Below, piece after piece: positions 1 through 9,049 of a DNA stretch of 21,631 nucleotides (the first letter of the stretch is position 1; each line of letters opens with the position of its first letter). The position numbers and the translations under genes were made by a program. The notes beneath the pieces were generated by a model. That model worked only from the letters and a program-made list of their open reading frames with translations. It made no database searches and had not been told where the DNA came from. Source of the stretch: Trachelipus rathkii (taxonomy: Eukaryota > Arthropoda > Malacostraca > Isopoda > Trachelipodidae); contig JABUQX010131244.1 of NCBI GenBank assembly GCA_015478945.1, positions 1 through 21,631 on the forward strand. The letters run 5' to 3'.

Positions 1-202
1 ACGGATGTAATGTGCCATATGAGAAGATAAAGATTGTGTAATATTTTACAAGGAAGATCTCGAAGCCCAAATGAAGATTTAGTACAAAAACAGAATGGTT
101 ATGGAGCATCGCAACTGGTCATGAGGTACGTAGAATGGACTAGTTTCTTGATTACATGATCACCATTTCAAAATATTTGCATCTTGTTTTGCATGCTGGC
201 AG

Positions 203-394
203 GTATCCGTGTTTAATGCTTCAGAAGAAAGAAGCTTTTCAACATGGAACTTCTTCTTGAGAAATACTATTGGAGATGAAAGACTTATTGGACTTGCCCT
301 CCTCTACATACATCGAAATATTGAAATAAAAATTGAAGATGTTATCTCGGACTTCGCTCACTCTCATGTCAGGCGATTAAATTTAACAATATAG
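203..394 (+). CDS. hAT transposase C-terminal exon (dimerisation region), partial
   Basis: This frame reads VSVFNASEERSFSTW at its start, then LRNTIGDERLIGLALLYIHR, and ends at a TAG at 392-394. The order A-S-x-E-R-S-F-S, L-R-x-T-x-x-x-x-R-L and L-A-L-L-x-I-H is the hallmark of the hAT-family C-terminal dimerisation region, the last part of hAT transposases and of domesticated relatives. The start is not a methionine: the segment follows TGCTGGCAG, a plausible 3' splice acceptor, and the frame is closed upstream by TGA at 149-151. The RNase H-like core and BED finger of a whole transposase would lie upstream, outside the window. About 64 codons are uninterrupted, so decay is slight compared with the LINEs further along. 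It could be the end of a live transposon, a recent relic, or a domesticated gene; the sequence alone does not decide. Confidence 0.85.
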   Translation, partial: VSVFNASEERSFSTWNFFLRNTIGDERLIGLALLYIHRNIEIKIEDVISDFAHSHVRRLNLTI

Positions 395-455
395 GTAAGC
401 TGATTTTTGTAATTCATATAAATTCTTCATTTTGAATTTAATATTTTGTCCTTTC

Positions 456-738
<283 letters not shown>

Positions 739-748
739 ACTAATAATT

Positions 749-752
<4 letters not shown>

Positions 753-779
<27 letters not shown>
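753..779. repeat. Poly(A) tract, 27 A
   Basis: An uninterrupted run of 27 A follows TAATAATTAATT and leads directly into an open frame at 781. It lies on the 5' side of that frame, so it is not a retroposon tail for it on this strand. Confidence 0.9.
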
Positions 780-780
<1 letters not shown>

Positions 781-781
<1 letters not shown>

Positions 782-978
782 TTTTAAAAAATAATTTTCA
801 AAATAAGCCTGCTTTTAAGTTAAGAGATGGTTCTATTATTCCATTTGGAAATATTACTAATTTTAAATACAACAATCAAATAAGAGTTTCAAATCCACCA
901 TCAGTTGTTCAAAATCCTAATCATATTCAAAATCAAAGTTCATTTTGCACGATAAATTATAATAATATAGGCCTATAA
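781..978 (+). CDS. Unrecognised 65-residue reading frame with adjacent poly(A) signals
   Basis: From 781 the frame starts VLKNNFQNKPAFKLRDGSII and ends NYNNIGL before TAA at 976-978. It is formally open back to 751 through lysine codons in the poly(A) run. There is no methionine start, so if real it is a 3'-terminal exon or the end of a longer protein. Sixty-five stop-free codons in very AT-rich DNA is longer than expected by chance, and the residue use (basic, Asn-rich, with a hydrophilic RDGS turn and PPSVV) looks protein-like. AATAAA occurs at 991-996 and again at 1003-1008, 13 and 25 bases past the stop, as at a transcript end. I do not recognise the family. It lies between a hAT transposase exon and a hAT-type terminus, so it may belong to that element or to something nested in it. 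Confidence 0.4.
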
Positions 979-990
979 CCACTGTTTAAT

Positions 991-1008
991 AATAAAAAAA
1001 TTAATAAA
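991..1008 (+). promoter_or_regulatory. Candidate polyadenylation signals (two AATAAA)
   Basis: Two AATAAA hexamers (991-996, 1003-1008) sit just past the stop at 978. In AT-rich DNA the hexamer is common, so the support is their position only. Confidence 0.35.
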
Positions 1009-1572
1009 ATTATTTTAAATGCTATTATTATTATAATATTTTTTTTTTTTTACGATTATTCATTTTAATTATAAAGGCAAGAGTTCTGACAAAACTATAC
1101 TAAGCCTACGCACTTTAACGCTTAAAAGCAAACTGATTTGCAACCTATCCACAATGTATCGTTTCCCTGGGACGATGAAATATGACATGTTGAGCGCTAA
1201 TTTTATAATTGCTTCGTACGAGCAAATTTGAATTTCAGTTATTAAGGGGAGGATCCGATTTTAAGAAAAACAAGCGGTTGTTCTTCATATACAACCACCT
1301 GTTGTAGGTATAAAACGTTGACGCGGTATATTTTCACACACATTCTTCTCGTTCAAAATTTAATTGACATGTGTTGTAAAGTGTCTGCAACAATCATATT
1401 GGTCTGACATTTGAATAACAGCTATTCAATGACGGCTTTTTTTTTTCATTAAATAATAAATCATTGGGATGTTATTATAATAAGATGCAATTTAATTTCT
1501 ATAATATTTAATCCTATTAAAAAAATTAACGAATAAAAAATAATAAATAGTTGCACCCTAGCTGCTAGTTGT
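1009..1572. other. AT-rich stretch without a recognised gene
   Basis: AT-rich, apparently unique sequence between the frame ending at 978 and the hAT-type terminus at 1621. It includes a T13 run near 1039 and no frame that resembles a protein I know. If the terminus and the exon at 203-394 belong to one transposon, this is that element's 3' untranslated and subterminal DNA. Confidence 0.5.
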
Positions 1573-1621
1573 ATAAAATGGTGGTTGCGCAAACCTGCAA
1601 CCAGGCCACGAGCCGCCCCTG
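1573..1621 (-). mobile_element. hAT-type transposon terminus (one end only)
   Basis: Read on the minus strand, the sequence begins CAGGGGCGGCTCGTGGCC at 1621, the C-A-G-G-G-G-C-G-G form known from ends of many animal hAT elements. Immediately inside is GGTTGCGCAAACCTGCAACC (1582-1601), an imperfect inverted repeat that could be a subterminal transposase site. Outside it is ATATATAT, which could be, or hide, an 8-bp target duplication. The matching end is not seen, so it is either upstream of the window, with the exon at 203-394 inside the element, or lost. Confidence 0.5.
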
Positions 1622-2540
1622 ATATATATATATGTAAATTGCTATACACAATAAAAAATAACATATATATGACTTTTCATATACCTTTACTAATTAAGAG
1701 GATGAAAATATATACTAGATAAAATATGAGTACCTACGGTCAATATTTATAGTTTGACAGTTTTCCTAATATAGTAAATCTTTGCCGAAGTGATTTGTCA
1801 CAACAGTTACTAGTTATGGTTCTATGTTTCGTTTATTTCTTTAGTTTCCAGAATTTTTTTTTTTTTTGTAATTAATTCAAACGGGGGCAAAGCCTTTGTC
1901 ACAGTTGTAGCTACCTCATGGGACATTAATAGTTTTGTCCAAGGTACCGACTGTGTCATTTTCTCATTCGAAAAGTAGCTATTAAATTTGTATGTGTTTG
2001 GGTTTTAGTCACCTGGTTTTGAATTGCTATCGATATGTTTGAAACTAGTTATATGGAGTATATAGAACCTGATTGCATGAATATTTCTTCAGTTCATTTT
2101 TATTTTCTTTACTAAGCACGGTATAAAACTAAATTGTTTAGCAATTATAAACCTTTACTTGCTTGGTAGCTCCTCCTACGAGAAACTTTCTACCTTGATA
2201 TATTGTGGCACCACAGCAGGCCGGACCCAGAGATCCATCAGAAAGAATGTATCAAAACTTTTCAATGTTCGGTAGGTCCGAGCAGTCTAACAGACGTCCT
2301 ATGTTGTCATTATTAGCCAGGGAATATCATCTTTAATAGTGGGGAGGACGGAGCATTATGAATTTTAAATTTGTTCCTTAAAGAAAGGATGGTGGCCAGA
2401 GCGTAAACGAGACCGCATTACTGGTTTGATGGTTCAAAGTTTCTTTGGGGGATATTTTTGGGGGTTGTGCCTGGAGTAGGGTGTTAATTGGATATGCGGA
2501 GATCGTTTTTTGGGTTAACTGAGTATGGATATATTTACTA
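1622..2540. other. AT-rich region, no gene recognised; possible intron
   Basis: There is no long frame and no recognised repeat apart from a T15 run near 1856. A less AT-rich patch at about 2205-2300 resembles no family I can name. If the exon at 2922 belongs to a gene whose earlier exons lie upstream, this would be intron. Confidence 0.4.
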
Positions 2541-2671
<131 letters not shown>

Positions 2672-2822
2672 CTTTAAAATGTTGCTGTACCTTGACACGC
2701 TAGTGGTTCCACGGTGCTATTGAACGAACCCAACTACTACACTATTCCTTGATCCTACTCAAGGATGTTATTTGCCAACACCCCTCCCCCCCTTGGGAGA
2801 TAGTTTTGATATTAATTTTTTA

Positions 2823-2824
<2 letters not shown>

Positions 2825-2902
<78 letters not shown>
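2825..2902. repeat. (TTA)n microsatellite, about 26 units
   Basis: A near-perfect trinucleotide array ends about 19 bases before the AG acceptor of the exon at 2922, so it occupies the usual branch-point zone of that intron. Confidence 0.95.
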
Positions 2903-2904
<2 letters not shown>

Positions 2905-2910
2905 CAATTT

Positions 2911-2921
2911 ATCTGTTTCAG
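2911..2921 (+). promoter_or_regulatory. 3' splice acceptor of the BESS exon
   Basis: ATCTGTTTCAG directly precedes the frame that stays open to the stop at 3488. The pyrimidine tract is short because the (TTA)n array begins just upstream. Confidence 0.6.
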
Positions 2922-3488
2922 GATGGGAAGAGCACTACTAGAGAAGAAGAAAAACGCCAAGAATTTTGCACTGAGGAAAGCCTGGTAGAACCACCATATA
3001 CGCCAGAAAGTCTGAATGATACTTCTGTTTCTTCTAAACGAAGCCGACTTTCATGTTCAAGATGCGAGATGCCACAGAGAACACAGTTGACTACGGAAGC
3101 AGATCCTGACGATATGTCGAGGATGATGCGGTCAAAGATTGAGAACTCTTACACTTCAGATAGGTTTCACCATCTGGCAAAAAACTGGGCCGAAAAATTG
3201 AGAAATCTAAACTCTAATCAAAGAATTTATGTTGAAAAACTAGTTAATGATGTATTTTATGAAGGTGAGTTATGTTCTCTTTCACGTAATTCAAGACTAC
3301 TAGTCGGGGAGTCGCAGTCTTCGCATCCTGTTACCCAACAAACCCAGCAATTTAATAGTTCCTTCACACCAGGGTCATTTTCAAATTTGTATCAGCAGTC
3401 CAATATGTCTGAACAACCAAAGCAAGACGAAATCACTGATGACAATTTCGTAATGGTCAAAGAGGAAATTTTGACCTCGGATGATTGA
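2922..3488 (+). CDS. Terminal exon of a probable MADF/BESS-domain DNA-binding protein
   Basis: The frame is open from the AG of an acceptor (ATCTGTTTCAG, AG at 2920-2921) to TGA at 3486-3488, 188 codons, starting DGKSTTREEEKRQEF. An internal ATG at 3069 is not needed as a start. Residues about 81-120 of the exon (3162-3281) read FHHLAKNWAEKLRNLN then QRIYVEKLVNDVFYEGELCS, matching the BESS pattern: F-x-x-x-A-x-x-L-R-x-L-x-x-x-Q-R-x-x-x-x-x-L-I/V-x-D-V. BESS motifs mediate protein contacts at the C-terminus of insect and crustacean regulators that carry N-terminal MADF (Myb/SANT-like) DNA-binding domains. The motif is preceded by a basic, Ser-rich linker (SSKRSRLSCSRC) and followed by a Gln/Ser-rich stretch and an acidic end (VKEEILTSDD). 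The MADF exon is not in the window. A PIF/Harbinger-type transposon accessory protein is an alternative, but the clean frame among decayed neighbours favours a host gene. Confidence 0.75.
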   Translation, partial: DGKSTTREEEKRQEFCTEESLVEPPYTPESLNDTSVSSKRSRLSCSRCEMPQRTQLTTEADPDDMSRMMRSKIENSYTSDRFHHLAKNWAEKLRNLNSNQRIYVEKLVNDVFYEGELCSLSRNSRLLVGESQSSHPVTQQTQQFNSSFTPGSFSNLYQQSNMSEQPKQDEITDDNFVMVKEEILTSDD

Positions 3489-3497
3489 AATTAGGGT

Positions 3498-3503
3498 AAT
3501 AAA
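3498..3503 (+). promoter_or_regulatory. Candidate poly(A) signal AATAAA after the BESS exon
   Basis: AATAAA lies 10 bases past the stop. That would give a very short 3' UTR, so a signal further down in the AT-rich stretch to about 3720 may be the one used. Confidence 0.3.
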
Positions 3504-3729
3504 CCCATAGTTTAAATTCATTCATTATTACAGAAATGAATCATGTTGGAAAAGATTTATTCATTTTTTCATCATTTGTATAATTGTTCCATTTTTCCAT
3601 GAATTTTAATTTTACAAAGATGTATTTCATAAATTAAAATTTTTTGTTTGTTTTGAAAATGGTACTGTTAATTCCAATGCCCTAGTTTCTCACTTTTGTT
3701 ATATAAATATAATATTATATCAATATGTG

Positions 3730-6700
3730 TGTATGGTAGACGGAGATGCTATCTAAGGGAGCTAGGTAAAGGAGTGGACGAAGGGGATAAGAGGTATTCG
3801 TAGGTGAGTATTAGGTTGTGATCTGTGCGTAGAAAGTGGATAGAATATGATAGAGCGATATGGCTCCGAGGTGAGTATCGGTGGAGGTGTGGATTATACG
3901 ATGGGTAGTATATTAATGATATATAATATATATTATAGTATATTCTGTCCGTACTATGCAGCGTCATGTATAACCCTTCTCTAAATGTTCATATATAAAT
4001 GTATATGGTTATATGGAAGCACTGGTAAGTAGCTGTTATGGATGTAGAGAGCGATAGATGTAAGTTAGAGTGTATCGGCGATACGCAAGTATAGCATAGT
4101 AAGACGGTAAGATATAGTAGTGGAGTCCAGTAGTATACTGATGTATGTAGGATAGACGATGATGGGTGTAAATGGAGCGATCGGGTGAATATGAGATTGT
4201 GTTGTAGAGATCAGCATCATAAGATAGTTTATAGAGCGTGCGAAAGGGTGGATTTTTGAAGAATTAGGTATCGATGACGGGTTATATTAATCAGCGATCA
4301 GATAGAAAATAGAAGGCTTAGGTGGATATGAGTGATGAGTTTATATGTGTGTTACGGTGGTTAGTATGATTGGGAACTAAAAATTTAGGTGGTAGGATTG
4401 CGCTCCGAGTACGAAGTGATGTGAGCTCGCAGTGGAGCATATGGGAATCCCTGTTTCTCACTTTCGTTGAGGAAGGACAGGTATGTAAGTGGAGTTTGGG
4501 TAGGAAAGGAAGACTGGGTGCGCTGATGTAGAGCATGTAGTATAATAAGTATCAGCTACACAGCGAGGTCGGGATCATAGCGCGATGACTGTGATTAGCG
4601 GATACATACAGAGAGAGTAGATATCGTAGGTCGGGATTTGGAGGTAATAAGAGGAAGTACAGAAGTATCGTTGGAACAATGATACGTGTTGCTAAGAGGG
4701 TAGATGGTATTTATTGTATCTATTAAGTAACGAGTACGCTAAGCATATACGTGATGTAGATTGATCGTTGAGGTAAGAATGGTAGGGCCAGTATGCGTTA
4801 GTCATTAGCGCGGGATATGTATAGGTCGAACAGCAAGGAAGCGAGGGGATGTGACGCGAGGCATGGGTGCGGGCGCATTCATGGAGGAGTGGCCATGTGT
4901 AGATGACGGCCGTTACGCTCAGGAGCGGCAGAGACGCGGAGTATGGATAACGTTAGATTAGAATCCTCTGGATTAGTAAAGGTAGGCGAGTATCGACGTA
5001 GAGTGATACAGGGTGGGTTGCGTCGTTGGAACAAGCAGGGATTAGATAGGTCGCAATAAGTTAGTGACAGAGACGGAGGGAGAGCGGTGATGAGTATAAG
5101 AATGATATGTAGTGCAAGGAGAAGGCGGTGTCGCTAGTGGAGGGTCGCATGGCTAAGCAGGTGATGAGAGAAGTAATTAATAAGACTAGTTTAGAGCACG
5201 GTCGCGAATGGTGGATGAGAGGTGGAGAGTTCGATGCGAAGGGAGTTAAACGTAAAAAGAAGCGTGGTTGATGTACTAAAAGCAAATGATCGTTTCAAAA
5301 GAAAGGAAAGAAAGATGATTGGAATTATATGAGGAGGAGAAGAAATAGAGAAATAACTAAAAGGATCGACATACGTAAGTGGAAGACTAGGAACGAACGA
5401 GGTAAAGGTAAGCAAGGTATTGAATAGGAGAGAGAGATGTAATAGGGAAATATAAGGAATAGGAAGCCTCCTATTCTGGAAGCTAAGGCGCGGAAAGGTT
5501 GAAGAATGGAGGAGAAAGATGAGGGGGAATCGCCTTAAAATAGAGAATAAGGGCGAGAGTGGGTGCATGGATATGGTAAACCTGAGAGTGAAGCTGAGGA
5601 TGTGGAGAGAGGCGTAGGGTGATGGAGAGAACAACTCGGAGAAATAACATCTGGCACTCAGATACCGTATACAGTAATGTGGAGGAGTGTGTAGTGAATG
5701 TGGTGGTTTTGAGAATAAGGTGCAAAGAAAGTGGAATAAGCGGCGTATTTTTGGGGATGAGGATTATTAGTAAGGAGGAGGGATATTGCTGAGGAGAGGT
5801 GAGAAGGTATCCCATCAACTAGGGATAATCTGCAGTAATATATAGCGCTAATAAATTAGAGTAGCGGAGAGTCGATGATCAACGATGCGGAAGAGTGCGA
5901 GAATGGTGATTGATTCGTGGAGTTTGGAGAAGTTGTGTATAGATCAAGAGCTGGTTGTATGGGGAGGGTATATGAGGTTGATCAAGGGAATTTATGAGAG
6001 GAAGAGACTCGGGTAATTGGTTAGTAGCGCTCTTATGGGTGAGAAAGGTTAAGGGACGAAAAGCGGGAGAATTGGTGAGGAAAAGAGTATAATAAGGGAA
6101 GTAGAGTTATGGAGATTTGGGTATAGTCAGGAAAGGTATAGCGCTGGTATTTTGGTTGATAAGAGGTTGCGTCGAGTGATCGTGAGGTAACTGGGAGGTG
6201 TGATGATGCAAAGTAATGCAGTAAGGTGGACGTTTAAGGATGTAAGGCGATTGGTGAGATGCACATGAAATCTGTACGGATGAGATAAATCAGAGATGTG
6301 GCATTGAAGAAATTGATAGAGGGAGATGAGTAGTAGAAGTGATAGAGAATGATGTATATCGAGGTGAGGAGTACAGTTTGATTGGGTTATGTGGGTTGTA
6401 GCAGGACAGGAGGATATGATAGGATGTGCGTAAGATGGGAGATGGCGAGTTGAGTGGAGGTCTATAGTAGGTGAGATCGATAGTATGGGTGTTTGGTGAG
6501 GTAGGACATTCATGATGGATCAAAAGTATGATGTGGTGTACCGAGGATGAGAGGAGTGGTGCGAGAAGAGAGCAGTGTGTAAGAAGTTAACAATGGGGTG
6601 GGGGAGTCGGCAGAGTGGATGTCGAGGTGCGATTGTCGTGGATTGTTTATCAGAGGAGATTGAATCTAATTGAAGGCTGAGTTCGGGAGTGAGGATGAGG

Positions 6701-7985
6701 AGCAGTATGGGATGTGCAGTGTATCGTGATCTGTCGCTTCACGATTGGGGGTAGATTGTCTCACAGAGGTGTGTAAGATGGGGATGGGTTATGAAGACAA
6801 TCCGAACGGTGGGGACGAGTGGAAGAAATGTTGTTTAGCTATCGATGGAGAATGCAGAGGAGTGGAGGGTGCCCTACTAATATAGTGGCGGATGTGATTT
6901 TGCGAGTTCTCGAGATGCATGGAGCGGCATCTAGTAGGAGAAGAGGAGTCTTGGAGGAGGATATCACTATGTATGGAGAGGATTGGTAGCAGGGGATGTA
7001 AAAGGGAGTGAGGGTTTGAAAGATAAACCGTGAGATACAGAAGTAAGGTAGTGTTGAGTATGAGTGAGGACAGGTCTCAGTGATGAAGTTATGTATTGTA
7101 CGAAGTGATTAGATGAGGGCACTGGAGCGAAAGATGTCAGTGTAGATGAGTATTGAAGGAGGTAAGTTTGGAGTTATGTCTGTGGAAGTGGTGGAGATGA
7201 GAGAAGGTCAGAGGAAGCTAGGATGGAACGTGGATGCGAAGCAAGCGGTGTGAGGGTATCGTAGTAAGGTATGGTGTGTGGGGAACTGTACAGGAAGGTG
7301 ATGGCGCATTGGTGCAGATTAAGAGTCAGGGTTGGCTGGAATCGCTAAAAGGATAGTTCTTGAGAGTGGCGCAGAGTTCTTAATGCAGGGTAGTTGTTCT
7401 GTATGTTATTGTATGGTAGTGAGACAATGGTCTGGAAATAAGAAGAGTATAGAGAAGTCTAAGCTTCAAATCATCGTATTCAGCAAGCACATCTTTAGAG
7501 GGCATGCTGAGCTCTGTGAACAAGAATTAATAAAATGAGGAATGACACGTATTAGAGAGTATGTGGGTCGGTGTGAATGAAGACGGGTAAATGAGAAGAA
7601 TAGAAATTGCAAAGTAATAGTTGAGATGTGTTTGCGTCGATGGTGGAAAAGATGGAGTAGATGATACTAGACGATGTCGGAGGTGGATTATAAGCGGAGT
7701 ATAGGTGGCGAGAGTCGTATTGGTAACCGACGGCTGAGAGACGAAGAAAAAAAATGGATTGAGTTCAGTAACACGAATGTTACAAGAGAGAAATGTGAGT
7801 TTGGCAGAAGGAGGAGAGAATGGTTGGTGGCCTGGGATAGTAAATTGCGGGGTTTGAGTGAGGGTATGGTTGTGGCCCACCTGTGGACAAGGGATGAACC
7901 CTTAACATTGACGATTACCATATGAGTGGGGGCCCGTCGCGTCCATGAAAGCTCTAGGTGAGAATTTATTTCTGTTGGACGAATT
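3730..7985 (+). mobile_element. Heavily decayed non-LTR retrotransposon (LINE), plus strand
   Basis: At about 3730 the composition changes abruptly to a G/A-rich, C-poor strand and stays so to about 7930. For example, bases 6961-7020 hold 22 G and 3 C. That asymmetry is typical of the coding strand of certain crustacean LINEs. Identity comes from the 3' third. A GCGGATGTGATTTTG segment near 6887 is a damaged RT palm box (A-D-[D]-V-I-L). TATGGTAGTGAGACAATGG near 7412 reads YGSETMVW, a post-RT motif. Frames near 7540 (RMRNDT), 7720 (IGNRRLRDE) and 7890 (DEPLTLT) follow in the order known from the C-terminus of these elements. Each motif is in a different frame, so the copy is dead. The endonuclease part was not recognised in 3730-6800, and that half rests on composition and continuity alone. 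Minus-strand frames over this stretch are shadows of the pyrimidine-rich complement. Confidence 0.65.
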
Positions 7986-8530
7986 TACTAATTAATGGTA
8001 CAGATAGGGAGGCGGTAAGTGAGCGTGGAGCTTTTCTTTTCGCTTTTGTCAATATTCTTCTACTTTTCTCTTCTGATGCAATGTACGCAAACCTTACCCC
8101 AGTCTTGGGGAGAAAAAGGTAGATGAAGAAGAAGAAATAGAATAGAATAGAATTGGTAAGAATAAAAAGTACTAGGGGGAAGTCAATTACAGCTTTGGGT
8201 AAAGTACAGGAAGTTCTAAGATAACGAACATACATCTTTAGTACGTTAACATTACGTAAATAATTCGTACAGTGCACAGAGTACCAATTTCCTAAAAAAT
8301 TTTAACTTCCACTTTGCTAGCATTCTGAAAAATTTGGATTTTAACAGCTAAGAATCCCAAAAGCATTATTAATTATTCTCCAACAAATAATAAAAAAAAA
8401 AATAGTAATCCCAAATGTATTTTCAACTATTTTTCAGCATCGGGACAAATTACTTAAAAAGTTAAAGACACTTCCAGTCTGTAATTACTAATAACTTACA
8501 ACACATATCAAATCTTTTAAATCATATTTA
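7986..8530. other. Unassigned AT-rich sequence past the LINE 3' end
   Basis: Part of 8000-8160 (pyrimidine stretch, then CTTGGGGAGAAAAAGGTAG and a short GAA/TAGAA run) may be the 3' untranslated tail of the preceding LINE. From about 8280 the sequence is AT-rich with an A11 run near 8391 and nothing I recognise. Confidence 0.35.
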
Positions 8531-8540
8531 TTAACTGGTA

Positions 8541-8890
8541 GATTATATATATATATATTTATTAATTAATAATATATATATATATATATATCTATATATA
8601 TATAATAAATATATAATTATTTAAATATATTATATTATATTATAATATATAATATAATATATTAATATATATATATATTATATATATATATATAATATAT
8701 TACTATATATATATATACCAAATTTATATCTTTTTATTATTTACACTCTCACCTTCCATGAAGTTTGGTTGTAAAATGGAGACCCACAGAAATATATTAA
8801 TATAATATATATATATATATAATATATATTATAATTATAATCTATGTATATTAATATATTATATATATATTATATATATATATATATTAG
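8541..8890. repeat. Irregular (TA)n-rich blocks
   Basis: Two imperfect TA arrays (about 8541-8717 and 8797-8887), broken by TTA and AAT steps, flank about 75 bp of unique sequence. Confidence 0.9.
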
Positions 8891-9049
8891 TAGTATAAAG
8901 ATCATATATTTAATATTAGATATACTAAGTCTGTGTTACTAGAACCTACTCACGGTCACACAAAGAAGCGGCTACACTGGGTTGAATAACCAACTCCATG
9001 GGTTTGTCTTGGCTCATACATTCTTTAAATGTGGAAAAAATTTGTATGT

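Noticed and set aside
753..779. Poly(A) as the tail of a retroposed gene
   Set aside because: The sequence upstream is pure microsatellite and the open frame lies downstream, so orientation does not fit.
5191..5818. Minus-strand frames of 111-147 codons rich in Ser, Leu and Pro
   Set aside because: They arise because the minus strand of the purine-rich block is pyrimidine-rich and lacks stop codons; no domain or conserved pattern is visible. The frames at 6127-6523 and 7527-7880 are of the same kind.
7674..7925. 83-codon plus-strand frame as a gene
   Set aside because: It crosses the C-terminal part of the decayed LINE, partly out of frame; only pieces such as DEPLTLT fit the element.
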